NCBI GenBank assembly: GCA_017431185.1
Contig: JAFRLP010000569.1
Span: 1-12,737, forward strand
Reading direction: 5' to 3'
DNA length: 12,737 nt
Source: Victivallales bacterium
GTDB lineage: Bacteria > Verrucomicrobiota > Lentisphaeria > Oligosphaerales > Oligosphaeraceae
This document shows positions 1 to 8,392 of the stretch, piece after piece. The notes beneath the pieces are model-generated. The model ran no database searches. It worked only from the letters and a program-made list of their open reading frames with translations, and was not told where the DNA came from. Numbering within the stretch: the first letter of the stretch is position 1; each line of letters starts with the position of its first letter. The position numbers and the translations under genes were made by a program.

Positions 1-10
1 AGAGGAGGGG

Positions 11-89
11 CCGCGCGGAGCGCGCCCTGCCCACCCGCACCATGAAACCAAGCGCGAGTGGCGGGCTTGGCTGACCGCGCTCCGCGCGG
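11..89. repeat. Long-range inverted repeat (REP-like, structured non-coding element)
   Basis: The arms CCGCGCGGAGCGCG (11-24) and CGCGCTCCGCGCGG (76-89) are perfect 14-bp reverse complements. Each arm is itself nearly self-complementary: 73-80 and 84-91 form an 8-bp stem around a TCC loop, and 9-16 with 20-27 form a similar stem with one mismatch around GGA. Between the arms lie a second complementary pair, CCCGC (34-38) with GCGGG (61-65), and a third, CCAAGC (48-53) with GCTTGG (65-70), which cannot both form fully. No T-run follows, so this is not a classical intrinsic terminator. It could end transcription of the gene to the left, or be a copy of a dispersed palindromic repeat; other copies would have to be found elsewhere in the genome. 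Confidence 0.6.
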
Positions 90-122
90 TCTGTATCACC
101 CGCCAAGGGATTCCCAAAACTT

Positions 123-135
123 GTCAAGACTTGAC
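123..135. promoter_or_regulatory. Operator-like palindrome upstream of mutS
   Basis: GTCAAG-A-CTTGAC is a 13-bp palindrome with a single central base, 78 bp upstream of the mutS start and just 5' of the promoter candidate. A looser palindrome, GGGA-T-TCCC (107-115), lies 18 bp away centre to centre. An outer pair, TCACCCG (96-102) and CGGGTGA (135-141), encloses both. The spacing suits a dimeric regulator site, but no regulator can be named and the motif may be accidental. Confidence 0.3.
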
Positions 136-145
136 GGGTGAAATC

Positions 146-173
146 TTGCTTTTGCCTGAAAAGCGGTTATATT
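146..173 (+). promoter_or_regulatory. Candidate sigma-70-type promoter for mutS operon
   Basis: TTGCTT (146-151) is separated by 16 bp from TATATT (168-173). The -10 box matches the consensus at five of six positions and the -35 box at only three. This is the most AT-rich stretch in the region and sits about 40 bp before the mutS ATG, where transcription would be expected to begin. The only Shine-Dalgarno-like sequence before the ATG is a weak AGGAC about 10 bp upstream. PVC-group promoters are poorly characterised, so this is only a candidate. Confidence 0.35.
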
Positions 174-213
174 GTGGTGAACGAAAAAACAAAAACCAGG
201 ACAAGCGGACACC

Positions 214-2727
214 ATGCCCAATGCACCGGACCTGACGCCGGCGATGCGTCAGTATGTGGAGGCACACAAGGGCCTTCCCGACAAGACCATCCTGTTTTTC
301 AGGATGGGCGATTTCTACGAACTGTTCTTCGAGGACGCCAAACTGGCGGCCCCGATGATGGATATCGTGCTGACGAAACGCGCAGGGGCCCCACTGTGCG
401 GCGTGCCCTACCATGCGCTCAAAACCTACGTGGCCATAGTGCTCAACGCGGGCTACAAGGTCGCCATCGCCGAGCAGTTGGAGGACCCGAAACTGGCCAA
501 GGGCATCGTCAAACGGGACGTCACCCAGATCATCACCCCCGGCACCTTGCTGGAGGACACCTTGCTCCAATCCGGACAGAGCAATTTCCTGACCTCGCTA
601 TGCCCTGGCCCGCGCGACCTCTTCGGACTGGCGGTCATGGATTTATCGACGGGTGACTTCCGCGTCACCGAACTGACTGGCCTGGCCGCCCTGGAGACGG
701 AGTTCAACCGCCTGGAGCCCGCCGAGTGCCTGGCGCCCGACTCCGCCCACCGCCAGTGGACAGCCACCGGCTTCCCGCCCGCCCCGCAGCAAATGCTCTG
801 GACTCCTGCGGACGACTGGACTTTTGACCTCGAAATCGCCCGCGACAACCTCTGCCGTCTCTTCGGCGTGGCCTCGCTCGACGGGTTCGGCTGCCGTGGC
901 CTGACCGTCGCCGTCCAGGCTGCCGGCGCGCTGTTCCACTATGTCTCCAACAACCTGCGGCGGGATGTCACGCACGTCACCAGCCTCCAGTGCTACAACA
1001 CGGGCGACTGCCTGACGATTGACCGCATTTCTCAACGCAACCTGGAACTGGTCGAACCCATCTTCGCCGACGGCAAGGGCAACACGCTCATCTCCGTGCT
1101 TGACCACACCATCACGCCGATGGGAGCCAGACTGCTCCGCGAGTGGATACTGCGTCCGCTGCGCTCCAAACCGCTCATCGAGTCGCGCCTGGACGCCGTG
1201 CAGGAACTGGTGCAGGGACAGATGACCCTGTGCGAAATACGCGAACTGCTGGGGCGTGTGCGCGACCTGGAAAGGGTCATCGCCCGACTCAATCTGGGCA
1301 CGGCCAACGCCCGCGACCTCACTGTCCTGTCAGCGGGGCTTGCGGAGATTCCAGGGTTGCGTTCCGTCATCGCCACCCTGACCGCATCGCCCTTTGCATC
1401 GCTGGCCGGACAACTCAGGGATTTGCCCGAGGTCACTGGCCTGATTGACCGTGCCATCGTTGACGAGCCTCCGCTCGCCATCAAGGAGGGCGGTCTCATC
1501 CGGACCGGCTACAACGCCTCCCTGGATGAACTGCGCCGTGCCTCCACCGAGGGCAAGGACTGGATTGCCCAATACCAGTCCCGCGAAGTGGAACGCACTG
1601 GCATCAAAAGCCTGAAGGTGCGCTACACCAAGGTGTTCGGCTATTTCATCGAAGTCACCAACGCCTTCCTCGACAAAGTGCCCGCCGACTACATGCGCAA
1701 GCAGACCCTGGTCGGCGCCGAGCGCTTCATCACCCCGGAACTCAAGGAAATCGAGGACAAAGTGATTGGGGCGGACGAAAAGTCCATGGCCCTGGAGTAC
1801 GAACTCTTCCAGGAACTGCGCGCCGCCATCTGCACCCACACGCACGCCATCCAGGAAAACGCCAGGGCCCTGGCGCAACTGGACTGCCTATGCTCGCTGG
1901 CCGAGGCCGCCATTCGCCAGAACTACACACGCCCCGCCATCAGCGAATCCCCTGTCCTGGAGATACGGGACGGACGGCATCCCGTACTGGAAGCCAGAAT
2001 GGTCAACGAGACATTTGTTCCCAACGACACGTTTCTGGACGCGCAGGGCGGGCAGCTGAACATCATCACCGGCCCCAACATGGCCGGCAAATCCACCTAC
2101 ATCCGACAGGTGGCGCTCCTCACACTCATGGCGCAGATGGGCAGCTTCATTCCCGCCACCAGCGCGACCATTGGACTCACCGACCGCATCTTCACCCGCG
2201 TCGGCGCGGCGGACGACCTGTCCCGCGGTCAATCGACCTTCATGGTCGAGATGGTCGAGACCGCCAACATCCTCAACCACGCCACCCCGCAAAGCCTCAT
2301 TGTCCTGGATGAAATCGGGCGGGGCACCAGCACCTTTGACGGGCTGAGCCTCGCCTGGGCCATCGCGGAATACCTGCATGACAACCAGAAGGTCAAGGCG
2401 CGCACGCTTTTCGCCACCCACTACCACGAACTGACCGACCTTGCGGTGACCCGCCCTGGCGTGCGCAACTACAACGTGCTGGTGACGGAAAACGGCGACC
2501 AGATTGCCTTCACCCGCAAAATCGTGCCAGGGGCGGCGGACAAGAGCTACGGCATCAACGTGGCGAAACTGGCTGGCCTGCCCAAGGATGTGCTCACCCG
2601 TGCAGCCGAGGTGCTGGCCAACCTGGAGAACGATGAACTTTCCGACGAGGGCAAGCCGCGGCTTGCCCGACTCAAACGCAAACGTTCCAAAGAAAACCCC
2701 GGACAGCTCATGCTGTTTGACCTGTAG
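214..2727 (+). CDS. mutS: DNA mismatch repair protein MutS
   Basis: MutS1 family, 837 residues, close to the 853 of the E. coli protein. MutS binds base mismatches and small loops in newly replicated DNA and, through ATP-driven clamp movement, recruits MutL. The mismatch-reading motif GDFYELF has F34 and E36, which in the family stack on and hydrogen-bond the mispaired base. The connector, lever and clamp domains occupy roughly residues 115-560. The ATPase has Walker [10 protein letters not shown] (620-628), the signature segment [13 protein letters not shown], Walker [13 protein letters not shown] (D699, E700) and the H-loop ATHYHE (H736). The extreme C-terminus carries QLMLF (831-835), matching the beta-clamp-binding QLxLF consensus, and ends two residues later. 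The C-terminal helices that tetramerise E. coli MutS are therefore missing. The ATG at 214 places the FYE motif at the usual distance from the N-terminus. It lies 26 bp upstream of thiC. Confidence 0.98.
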   Translation: MPNAPDLTPAMRQYVEAHKGLPDKTILFFRMGDFYELFFEDAKLAAPMMDIVLTKRAGAPLCGVPYHALKTYVAIVLNAGYKVAIAEQLEDPKLAKGIVKRDVTQIITPGTLLEDTLLQSGQSNFLTSLCPGPRDLFGLAVMDLSTGDFRVTELTGLAALETEFNRLEPAECLAPDSAHRQWTATGFPPAPQQMLWTPADDWTFDLEIARDNLCRLFGVASLDGFGCRGLTVAVQAAGALFHYVSNNLRRDVTHVTSLQCYNTGDCLTIDRISQRNLELVEPIFADGKGNTLISVLDHTITPMGARLLREWILRPLRSKPLIESRLDAVQELVQGQMTLCEIRELLGRVRDLERVIARLNLGTANARDLTVLSAGLAEIPGLRSVIATLTASPFASLAGQLRDLPEVTGLIDRAIVDEPPLAIKEGGLIRTGYNASLDELRRASTEGKDWIAQYQSREVERTGIKSLKVRYTKVFGYFIEVTNAFLDKVPADYMRKQTLVGAERFITPELKEIEDKVIGADEKSMALEYELFQELRAAICTHTHAIQENARALAQLDCLCSLAEAAIRQNYTRPAISESPVLEIRDGRHPVLEARMVNETFVPNDTFLDAQGGQLNIITGPNMAGKSTYIRQVALLTLMAQMGSFIPATSATIGLTDRIFTRVGAADDLSRGQSTFMVEMVETANILNHATPQSLIVLDEIGRGTSTFDGLSLAWAIAEYLHDNQKVKARTLFATHYHELTDLAVTRPGVRNYNVLVTENGDQIAFTRKIVPGAADKSYGINVAKLAGLPKDVLTRAAEVLANLENDELSDEGKPRLARLKRKRSKENPGQLMLFDL

Positions 2728-2753
2728 CAATCCTGATTCACAAGAGTAAAACC

Positions 2754-4043
2754 ATGTCCACTCAAATGCAGCGCGCCCGTGCGGGCGAAATCACTCCGGA
2801 AATGCAGGCGGTAGCCGCCTCCGAATATTTGCCGGAGGAGGAGATACGCAGTCTGGTGGCGTCCGGCAAGGTCGTCATTCCCGCGAACATAGGCCACAAG
2901 TCCCTGCGTCCGATGGGCATCGGGCGGGTGCTTCGTACCAAAATCAACGCCAACATCGGCAACTCCACCCTGTCCAGCTGCCCGCGCGAGGAACTCGTCA
3001 AACTGGCGAACGCCATCAAATACGGGGCGGACACCGTGATGGACCTCTCGACCGGAAGCAACATCATGGGCATCCGCCAGCAGATTGTCACGCACTCCAC
3101 CATTCCGGTGGGAACGGTGCCCATCTACGAAACCCTGGCACGCGCCGGCAGCGCCAAAAACCTGAGCGAGGAACTCATCATGGAGGTCATCCGCGACCAG
3201 GCGGAACAGGGGGTCGATTACATGACCATCCATGTCGGAATCCTGCTGAAGGACGTGCCGCTGGCCCGCAACCGCAAACTCAGGATCGTCTCCCGAGGCG
3301 GAGCCATCCTCGCCAACTGGATGAAGGAGAACAACCACGAAAACCCCTTCTACACCCAGTTCGACTCCATCCTCGAAATCTGCCGGAAGTACGACATCAC
3401 TCTCTCCCTCGGTGACGGAATGAGGCCAGGCTGCCTGGCTGACGCGACGGACGAGGCGCAGCTCGCCGAACTGCATGTCCTGGGCTCGCTCGTCCGCCGC
3501 TGCCGTGAGGCGGGCGTGCAGGCGATGGTCGAAGGTCCGGGGCACATCCCCTTTGACGAGATTGAGATGAACATGAAACTGGAGCGCAAAATCTGCGACG
3601 ACGCGCCCTTCTACATTCTCGGGCCGGTGGTCACCGACTGCGCACCGGGCTACGACCACATCACCTCCGCCATCGGCGCGACCATGGGGGCCTTCTGCGG
3701 GGCGGCGATGCTCTGCTACGTCACCCCGAAGGAGCACATCGGCCTGCCCAACGCCGAGGATGTCCGCAACGGGGTCATCGCCTACAAGATTGCGGCCCAC
3801 GCCGCCGACATCGCCCTGCACCGTCCCCATGCACGGGACAGGGACGACGCCATCAGCCAGGCGCGCGAGGATTTCGACTGGGAGAGGCAGTTCGACCTGG
3901 CCCTTGACCCTGACCGTGCCCGTCAACTACGCGCCGAGGCGCTGGCCGAGGCCGGCAAGCCAGCCGACGCCGACCACCATGCCCAGTTCTGCACCATGTG
4001 CGGCCCCGAATTCTGTTCCGTCCGAATCAGCAAGAACCTGTAG
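2754..4043 (+). CDS. thiC: Phosphomethylpyrimidine synthase ThiC (short form)
   Basis: Non-canonical radical-SAM enzyme that rearranges 5-aminoimidazole ribotide into HMP phosphate, the pyrimidine half of thiamine; cytosolic. At 429 residues it is the short form, lacking the N-terminal extension of the 631-residue E. coli protein. Family blocks are intact: [31 protein letters not shown], the [10 protein letters not shown] loop, [27 protein letters not shown] and [12 protein letters not shown]. The C-terminal CX2CX4C cluster motif (C413, C416, C421 in [10 protein letters not shown]) binds the 4Fe-4S cluster. It starts 26 bp after mutS with only a weak AGAG ribosome site, suggesting read-through from mutS. 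No TPP riboswitch fits in the gap, although one often precedes thiC. The main alternative is the paralogue BzaF (5-hydroxybenzimidazole synthase for cobamide lower ligands), but no cobamide genes are nearby. Confidence 0.95.
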   Translation: MSTQMQRARAGEITPEMQAVAASEYLPEEEIRSLVASGKVVIPANIGHKSLRPMGIGRVLRTKINANIGNSTLSSCPREELVKLANAIKYGADTVMDLSTGSNIMGIRQQIVTHSTIPVGTVPIYETLARAGSAKNLSEELIMEVIRDQAEQGVDYMTIHVGILLKDVPLARNRKLRIVSRGGAILANWMKENNHENPFYTQFDSILEICRKYDITLSLGDGMRPGCLADATDEAQLAELHVLGSLVRRCREAGVQAMVEGPGHIPFDEIEMNMKLERKICDDAPFYILGPVVTDCAPGYDHITSAIGATMGAFCGAAMLCYVTPKEHIGLPNAEDVRNGVIAYKIAAHAADIALHRPHARDRDDAISQAREDFDWERQFDLALDPDRARQLRAEALAEAGKPADADHHAQFCTMCGPEFCSVRISKNL

Positions 4044-4058
4044 TTTCACCCCAAGACC

Positions 4059-4064
4059 AAGGAG
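4059..4064 (+). promoter_or_regulatory. Strong Shine-Dalgarno site for the esterase gene
   Basis: AAGGAG ends 6 nt before the ATG at 4071. It is much stronger than the sites in front of mutS and thiC, and it fixes 4071 rather than the second in-frame ATG at 4080 as the start. The esterase may thus be translated more heavily than the upstream genes on a shared mRNA. Confidence 0.8.
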
Positions 4065-4070
4065 ACAACA

Positions 4071-6143
4071 ATGCACAAAATGACGAATCTTGTAGTCGGC
4101 GCCTTGCTTTGCGCGTGCGGCGCGATGGCAGCGCTGAAAGTCAACCCCGTGTTTACCTCCAACATGGTGCTGCAACGGGAGAAGCCGATTTCGTTCTTCG
4201 GGACAGGCGACAAGGGGAAAACCGTCAAAGTCACCTTCGCCGGCGAGGAATCGGAGTCCAAAGTCGAGGATGGTTCCTGGCAGGTCACCTTCCCCGCCAT
4301 GAAGGTTGACCACAAGAATTACGAGGCTGTCATCACGGATGGCAAGACCACCATCAAACTGACGGACCTCATCCTGGGTGACGTCTGGCTCTGCGGCGGC
4401 CAGTCCAACATGGAGATGCCCGTCGGCAAGACCTTCAAGCGCGGCTGGTCAGCCGAAAACTGCGAGGAGGAGGTCAAGGCTGCCGACTATCCCGAAATCC
4501 GCTACTACAAGCAGGTCAAGCGCCTCTCCCACCTCAAGCCCATGCCAGCCTTGGCTCAGGACCCTCGTTACAAAGGGTGGGTCAAGACAACCCCTGCCAA
4601 TGCCGACGGCTTCAGCGCCACCGCCTACTTCTTCGGGCGGGAGTTGTACCAGGACCTGAAGATTCCGATTGGGCTTCTGTCCGACAACTGGAGCGGCTCC
4701 TGCATCCAGCCCTGGATTTCCGAAGAGGGGTATAAGGCAGCCGCCGATGACCTGAAGACCGAAATAGACACCATTGAGAAATTCCGCCTCACCCCGGAGC
4801 AGAAGAAGGAGTATGAGGCCGGCGAGGCCAAGAAATACCTTGAGGCGATGGCCGCCTGGTATCCGAACTACACCGAGAAGGCCGCGCCTGCACAGGCCGG
4901 CGCGGATGGCTGGAATGGCGCGGAATTCGACGCATCCGCCTGGAGCGAGTCCTCCAACGTCTTTGAGAACGGCAGGCTCTACACCCGCTGGTACCGCACC
5001 GCCTTCCAACTCAACGACAAGCAGAAAGGCAAGGACGCCGACCTCTCCGTGCAGGCGGCGGGTGACGTCTGCACCATCTGGCTCAATGGAGCGCAGGTTG
5101 CAGCCTGGGAACTCGGCAAGGTCGGCAACCACCAGCTCAGGGTCTCCCTGAAGGCTGACCAGCTGCGCCAGGATGGCGGGAACTCCCTTGTCGTCCGCAG
5201 TGAGTTCTTCTATTCCGGCAACGCTCGCGCCCAGGTCAGCGCACTCCTCAACAACACCACGCTGATTGTCGGGAAGGACCGCCAGCCCATCAAGGGCGGC
5301 TGGAAGATGAAGGACGAGTTCTCCGTGGTAGCCAAGGAACTGGCCAAGCCCGTCCCCGCCTACTACAGCATCCGCTACAGTACCGCCTCCTTCCCGTCCA
5401 ATATGTACAATGGCATGATAGACGCCTGGACACGGCTGCCCATCAAGGGGGTCATCTGGTATCAGGGTTGCAGCAACACTGGCGCACCATGGCACTACTA
5501 CCCGCTGCACAAGGCCCTCATCGCCGACTGGCGCGCCAAGTGGCAGACCCCTGACCTGCCGTTCATCCTTGTCCAGCTCGCGGGATACGAACCTGGCCGG
5601 GCCAAGAACTGGCAGACCTCCGATCCCACCAGGCCCAGCAACTACGCGCATCTTCGGGACGTGCAGTACAAGGTGGCCACCGAGGTTCCCAATGTGGGCA
5701 TCGCCACCGCCATCGACATCGGCGAGGCCGCCAACATCCATCCTGCCAACAAGCAGGAGGTCGGTCGCCGTCTGGCCCTGGAGGCCAAGCGCATCGCCTA
5801 CGGCCAGAAGGTGGAGAGCCGCGGCCCTGTCCTGGACTTCGCCACCCCCAGCGGCAAGGAAATCCGCGTCAAGTTCCTGAATGCAGCCGATGGGCTCAAG
5901 ACGTCGGACGGCAAGGCCCCCGGAGCCTTCGCAGTCGCCGGCGCGGACAAGAAATTCTTCTGGGCCGACAGCGCCAGAATCGAGGGCGACACGGTTGTCG
6001 TCTCCTCCAAAAAGGTCGCCGAGCCCAAGTTTGTCCGCTACGCCTACGCCGGCTACCGCGGCGACTGCAACCTCTACAACCAGTCCAACCTCCCCGCCTT
6101 CCCCTTCCGCTCCGACGCAGTGGATTACCTCACGGTAAAATAA
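4071..6143 (+). CDS. Exported sialate O-acetylesterase-type (SASA family) carbohydrate esterase
   Basis: 690-residue SGNH-fold esterase that would remove O-acetyl groups from sialic acid or plant-type glycans outside the cytoplasm. The N-terminus (MHKMTNLVVGALLCACGAMA) is a Sec signal peptide, likely cleaved near residue 21. A short beta-sandwich follows (LKVNPVFTSNMVLQREKPI). Catalytic block I is DVWLCGGQSNMEM with Ser112. Residues about 280-420 form an inserted GH2-like jelly roll (DVCTIWLNGAQVAAWELG), a common interruption of this family. The catalytic core then resumes with YNGMIDAW and KGVIWYQG. The Asp/His pair is D549 and H557 in DIGEAANIHPANKQEVGRRLA. Two positions differ from the usual family pattern: WYQGESN reads WYQGCSN (C467), and the W-G-G-T-x-I-E-x-W block reads WSGSCIQPW (207-215). 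The gene starts 27 bp after thiC. Its true substrate is unknown; xylan or xyloglucan acetyl esterases of the same superfamily are equally possible. Confidence 0.88.
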   Translation: MHKMTNLVVGALLCACGAMAALKVNPVFTSNMVLQREKPISFFGTGDKGKTVKVTFAGEESESKVEDGSWQVTFPAMKVDHKNYEAVITDGKTTIKLTDLILGDVWLCGGQSNMEMPVGKTFKRGWSAENCEEEVKAADYPEIRYYKQVKRLSHLKPMPALAQDPRYKGWVKTTPANADGFSATAYFFGRELYQDLKIPIGLLSDNWSGSCIQPWISEEGYKAAADDLKTEIDTIEKFRLTPEQKKEYEAGEAKKYLEAMAAWYPNYTEKAAPAQAGADGWNGAEFDASAWSESSNVFENGRLYTRWYRTAFQLNDKQKGKDADLSVQAAGDVCTIWLNGAQVAAWELGKVGNHQLRVSLKADQLRQDGGNSLVVRSEFFYSGNARAQVSALLNNTTLIVGKDRQPIKGGWKMKDEFSVVAKELAKPVPAYYSIRYSTASFPSNMYNGMIDAWTRLPIKGVIWYQGCSNTGAPWHYYPLHKALIADWRAKWQTPDLPFILVQLAGYEPGRAKNWQTSDPTRPSNYAHLRDVQYKVATEVPNVGIATAIDIGEAANIHPANKQEVGRRLALEAKRIAYGQKVESRGPVLDFATPSGKEIRVKFLNAADGLKTSDGKAPGAFAVAGADKKFFWADSARIEGDTVVVSSKKVAEPKFVRYAYAGYRGDCNLYNQSNLPAFPFRSDAVDYLTVK

Positions 6144-6166
6144 CTGGTCGGCCTGGCGCCCTATCC

Positions 6167-6194
6167 GTCCGCAGAGCCTTCCGGCCCTGCGGAC
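6167..6194 (+). repeat. Stem-loop in the esterase-glycosidase gap
   Basis: GTCCGCAG (6167-6174) and CTGCGGAC (6187-6194) form a perfect 8-bp stem with a 12-nt loop, 23 bp after the esterase stop. No T-run follows, so it is not a canonical terminator; it may stabilise the 3' end of the upstream mRNA or attenuate read-through. The rest of the 111-bp gap has no gene. Confidence 0.5.
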
Positions 6195-6254
6195 ACGTCG
6201 GGACAACACAGTTTCAGGACAAATCCCTTTTGACATGCCAGAAAGGCTCTGAAG

Positions 6255-8327
6255 ATGGACAATCGCTACTACACTGAGTTGCAAGGCGGGGCAAAAGTCA
6301 GTTTTGACTCCCTGGCAGAATTTCCCTGCCGTCCTCTTGACCATGTGCCGACAGATGAGGATTGGGCAAAGGTTCCGGCGGTCACCTCCTTCTGCCTCCG
6401 AGGAAGCCTTGCGCGCGCATCCACCTCGGACATCTCCGCCCAGTACGCAGTCGCGCAGGGACGCCTGTATGTCCGCTGCGTCTGCCGGACGCATTCGAAG
6501 GCCACCGTGCCCATGCGAGGCGCCTTCTCAGGGTGGTGCTTCGACAACTCGGCGGAAATCAAGTTCGCCAACTGCCAAGGGGTGTACCATTTCCAGGTCA
6601 ACGCCAACGGAGCCATCAGCAGATTCCGCCAGGGGGACAGAATCCAGGATGTGCAGGTATCCGGCCAGAACGGTCCAGGCGGCTGGACAGTGCTGTTCTC
6701 CGCTCCGCAAGAGCAAATCTTCCTGGGCTTGACGGAAGCCGCTTTCCAGGTGACTGCCTATGACATGGACACGGTGATGGGAGCGCAGTACTTCGACTGC
6801 TGCGTGAAAAAGGGATGCTTTGACGAGGGGGTCGTCTTCGGTCGTCTGGTCATCACCGCCACGGGCGAGCCGTCTCCGGCGTTTCTCCCTGAGGCGTATG
6901 TCGCGCCGGACATGAAGCGGCTGAAGCAGATGACGGAAAGCGTCTGCCGCCATTACCCGCAGTACACCTGCCCCGCAATGGACACCGACGAGCAAATCCG
7001 CGGCGCGGCCCACGATGTGGGCATGATGCTCAAGCCGGTGCGCCAGGCGCACCCCACCGTCGATTTCGCCCAGCCGGACGGGACAATCCGCCGCCTCTAC
7101 GGCGTCAACCTGGGTCCCGAGATAGCGCACCAGGGGATACACAACCTGAACGCGCTGTACCGGAAACTTGGAGCCAGCAGCATGCGTCCGCACGACGCCG
7201 TGCTTTCCAATCCTGGTTCCCGAATCGTGGACACCATCTTCGTCTTCCCGCTGGAGCATCTTGACCCGCATGACCCGGCCAACTACTATTTTGACCAGAC
7301 GGACTACTATTTGCAGAACACCCTGGAGCAGGGGCCGGAAATCTACTATCGGCTAGGGGTCTCCATTGACCACGCAAAAAAGAAGTTCACGGCCCGCGCC
7401 CCGCGGGATTTCCAGCACTACGCGGAGGTGTGCGCCGGCATCGTGCGCCACTATAACTGCGGATGGGGCAACGGCTTCCACTGGAACATCAAATACTGGG
7501 AGTTCTGGAATGAGCCGGAGTCCCTCCAGATGTGGGACAAGTCCATGGAGGAGTTCTTCGACCTGTTCATCCTGGTGGGAAAGCGGCTCAAGGCGGAGTT
7601 CCCCGACATCAAATTCGGCGGCCCCGGCGCCATGTCGCTGTCCATGCCGCTTTTCCTTCGCCTGGCGGAGAGGTGCAAGGCCAACGGCTTTGTGCCGGAT
7701 TTCATCTCCTGGCACCAGTACAGTTCCAATATGGAGGGTCTGCGCTTCCAGCCAATCGCCGCACGGGCATTCGTGGACAGCCTGGGCTGGGACAGGACGG
7801 AAATCCACTTGACCGAATGGCACTACATCACAAAGGGACCCGGCTCCAATGAGGGAATCGCCGAAATGCGCGGAGTGGACTCCGCCGCCTTCACAGCCGC
7901 CGTCATCGCCGGCTGGCAGGACACGCCAATGGACTTGTCCCATTTCTACACCGCCGGAAAAGAGTCGTATGGCTGCTTTGACCGATTCAGCCGCACCACG
8001 CCGCTGTATTATGGGATGTGCGCGGTCGGGGAACTGCAGAATAAATACAACAAACGCATCAAATGCTCGCAGGGTCCAGGGGAAAGTTACTGCATCGCGG
8101 GTCAAAATGACAGCGGGGAGTCCCTCATCCTCTACTCCGTGCTGAAAACTCCCGAACAGACCTTGACCATCGAATTGGCCAACCTCCCCAGCGGAGCCAC
8201 CGTGAAATCCGTGGACATCCTGGACGAGTCGCACCCCGTCCCCGAAAAGGCGACCTGGACGCTGGAAGGCAATGCGCTGCAAGTCAGCAAGACCCCTGGC
8301 AGCGCTCTTGTCCTTGTTTATCTTTAG
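6255..8327 (+). CDS. GH39-like (clan GH-A) glycoside hydrolase with N-terminal CBM9/DOMON-like domain
   Basis: 690-residue retaining glycosidase candidate. Residues about 40-205 are a beta-sandwich rich in the pattern seen in CBM9/DOMON-like domains (GRLYVRCVCRTHS, SAEIKFANCQGVYHFQVNANG, GGWTVLFSAPQEQIF). A TIM-barrel region of about residues 280-600 opens with RRLYGVNLGPE. The predicted acid/base is E420 in YWEFWNEPE and the nucleophile is E521 in EIHLTEW. The spacing of 101 residues suits GH39 (beta-xylosidase or alpha-L-iduronidase relatives). A C-terminal beta-domain (SLILYSVLKTPEQTLTIEL) completes the GH39-type layout. There is no signal peptide, and an in-frame TGA at 6231 rules out an upstream extension that could hold one, so the enzyme is probably cytoplasmic and acts on imported oligosaccharides. 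AAAGG (6242-6246) lies 8 nt before the ATG. Substrate and exact GH family remain uncertain. Confidence 0.82.
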   Translation: MDNRYYTELQGGAKVSFDSLAEFPCRPLDHVPTDEDWAKVPAVTSFCLRGSLARASTSDISAQYAVAQGRLYVRCVCRTHSKATVPMRGAFSGWCFDNSAEIKFANCQGVYHFQVNANGAISRFRQGDRIQDVQVSGQNGPGGWTVLFSAPQEQIFLGLTEAAFQVTAYDMDTVMGAQYFDCCVKKGCFDEGVVFGRLVITATGEPSPAFLPEAYVAPDMKRLKQMTESVCRHYPQYTCPAMDTDEQIRGAAHDVGMMLKPVRQAHPTVDFAQPDGTIRRLYGVNLGPEIAHQGIHNLNALYRKLGASSMRPHDAVLSNPGSRIVDTIFVFPLEHLDPHDPANYYFDQTDYYLQNTLEQGPEIYYRLGVSIDHAKKKFTARAPRDFQHYAEVCAGIVRHYNCGWGNGFHWNIKYWEFWNEPESLQMWDKSMEEFFDLFILVGKRLKAEFPDIKFGGPGAMSLSMPLFLRLAERCKANGFVPDFISWHQYSSNMEGLRFQPIAARAFVDSLGWDRTEIHLTEWHYITKGPGSNEGIAEMRGVDSAAFTAAVIAGWQDTPMDLSHFYTAGKESYGCFDRFSRTTPLYYGMCAVGELQNKYNKRIKCSQGPGESYCIAGQNDSGESLILYSVLKTPEQTLTIELANLPSGATVKSVDILDESHPVPEKATWTLEGNALQVSKTPGSALVLVYL

Positions 8328-8361
8328 GGGTATCTCATTAAGCGCCCCGGGCCACCTCAAT

Positions 8362-8392
8362 CCGCGAGGCCAGAAGGCCTCGCGGGCAGTTT
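8362..8392 (+). terminator. Probable terminator hairpin after the GH39-like gene
   Basis: CCGCGAGGCC (8362-8371) and GGCCTCGCGG (8376-8385) form a perfect 10-bp GC-rich stem with an AGAA tetraloop, 34 bp after the glycosidase stop. The following GGCAGTTT (to 8392) provides only a short T tract. Position and stability suit a terminator for the + strand operon, though the weak T-run lowers certainty. Confidence 0.55.

Noticed and set aside
1..213. TPP riboswitch before the mutS-thiC genes
   Set aside because: No CTGAGA element or following conserved ACC...TGATC landmarks are present; the hairpins here have a different layout.
2..235. Open plus-strand frame at the left edge that could be the 3' end of an upstream gene overlapping mutS
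   Set aside because: About 77 codons without a stop, including a stretch reading EWRAWLTALRAV, but no start is visible, it runs through the inverted repeats and promoter candidate, and overlaps mutS by about 20 bp. The sequence to the left would decide.
2547..3926. 459-codon open frame on the minus strand opposite thiC
   Set aside because: thiC family blocks are intact on the plus strand and the antisense translation has no family features.
6230..6235. Perfect TTGACA -35 box before the GH39-like gene
   Set aside because: A matching -10 box would fall at about 6253-6258, on the start codon itself, and no TATAAT-like sequence is there.
4449..6494. 681-codon open frame on the minus strand opposite the esterase gene
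   Set aside because: It covers the SASA gene and the start of the glycosidase, has low-complexity Gly/Val-rich translation and no recognisable motif. It is a codon-bias shadow.
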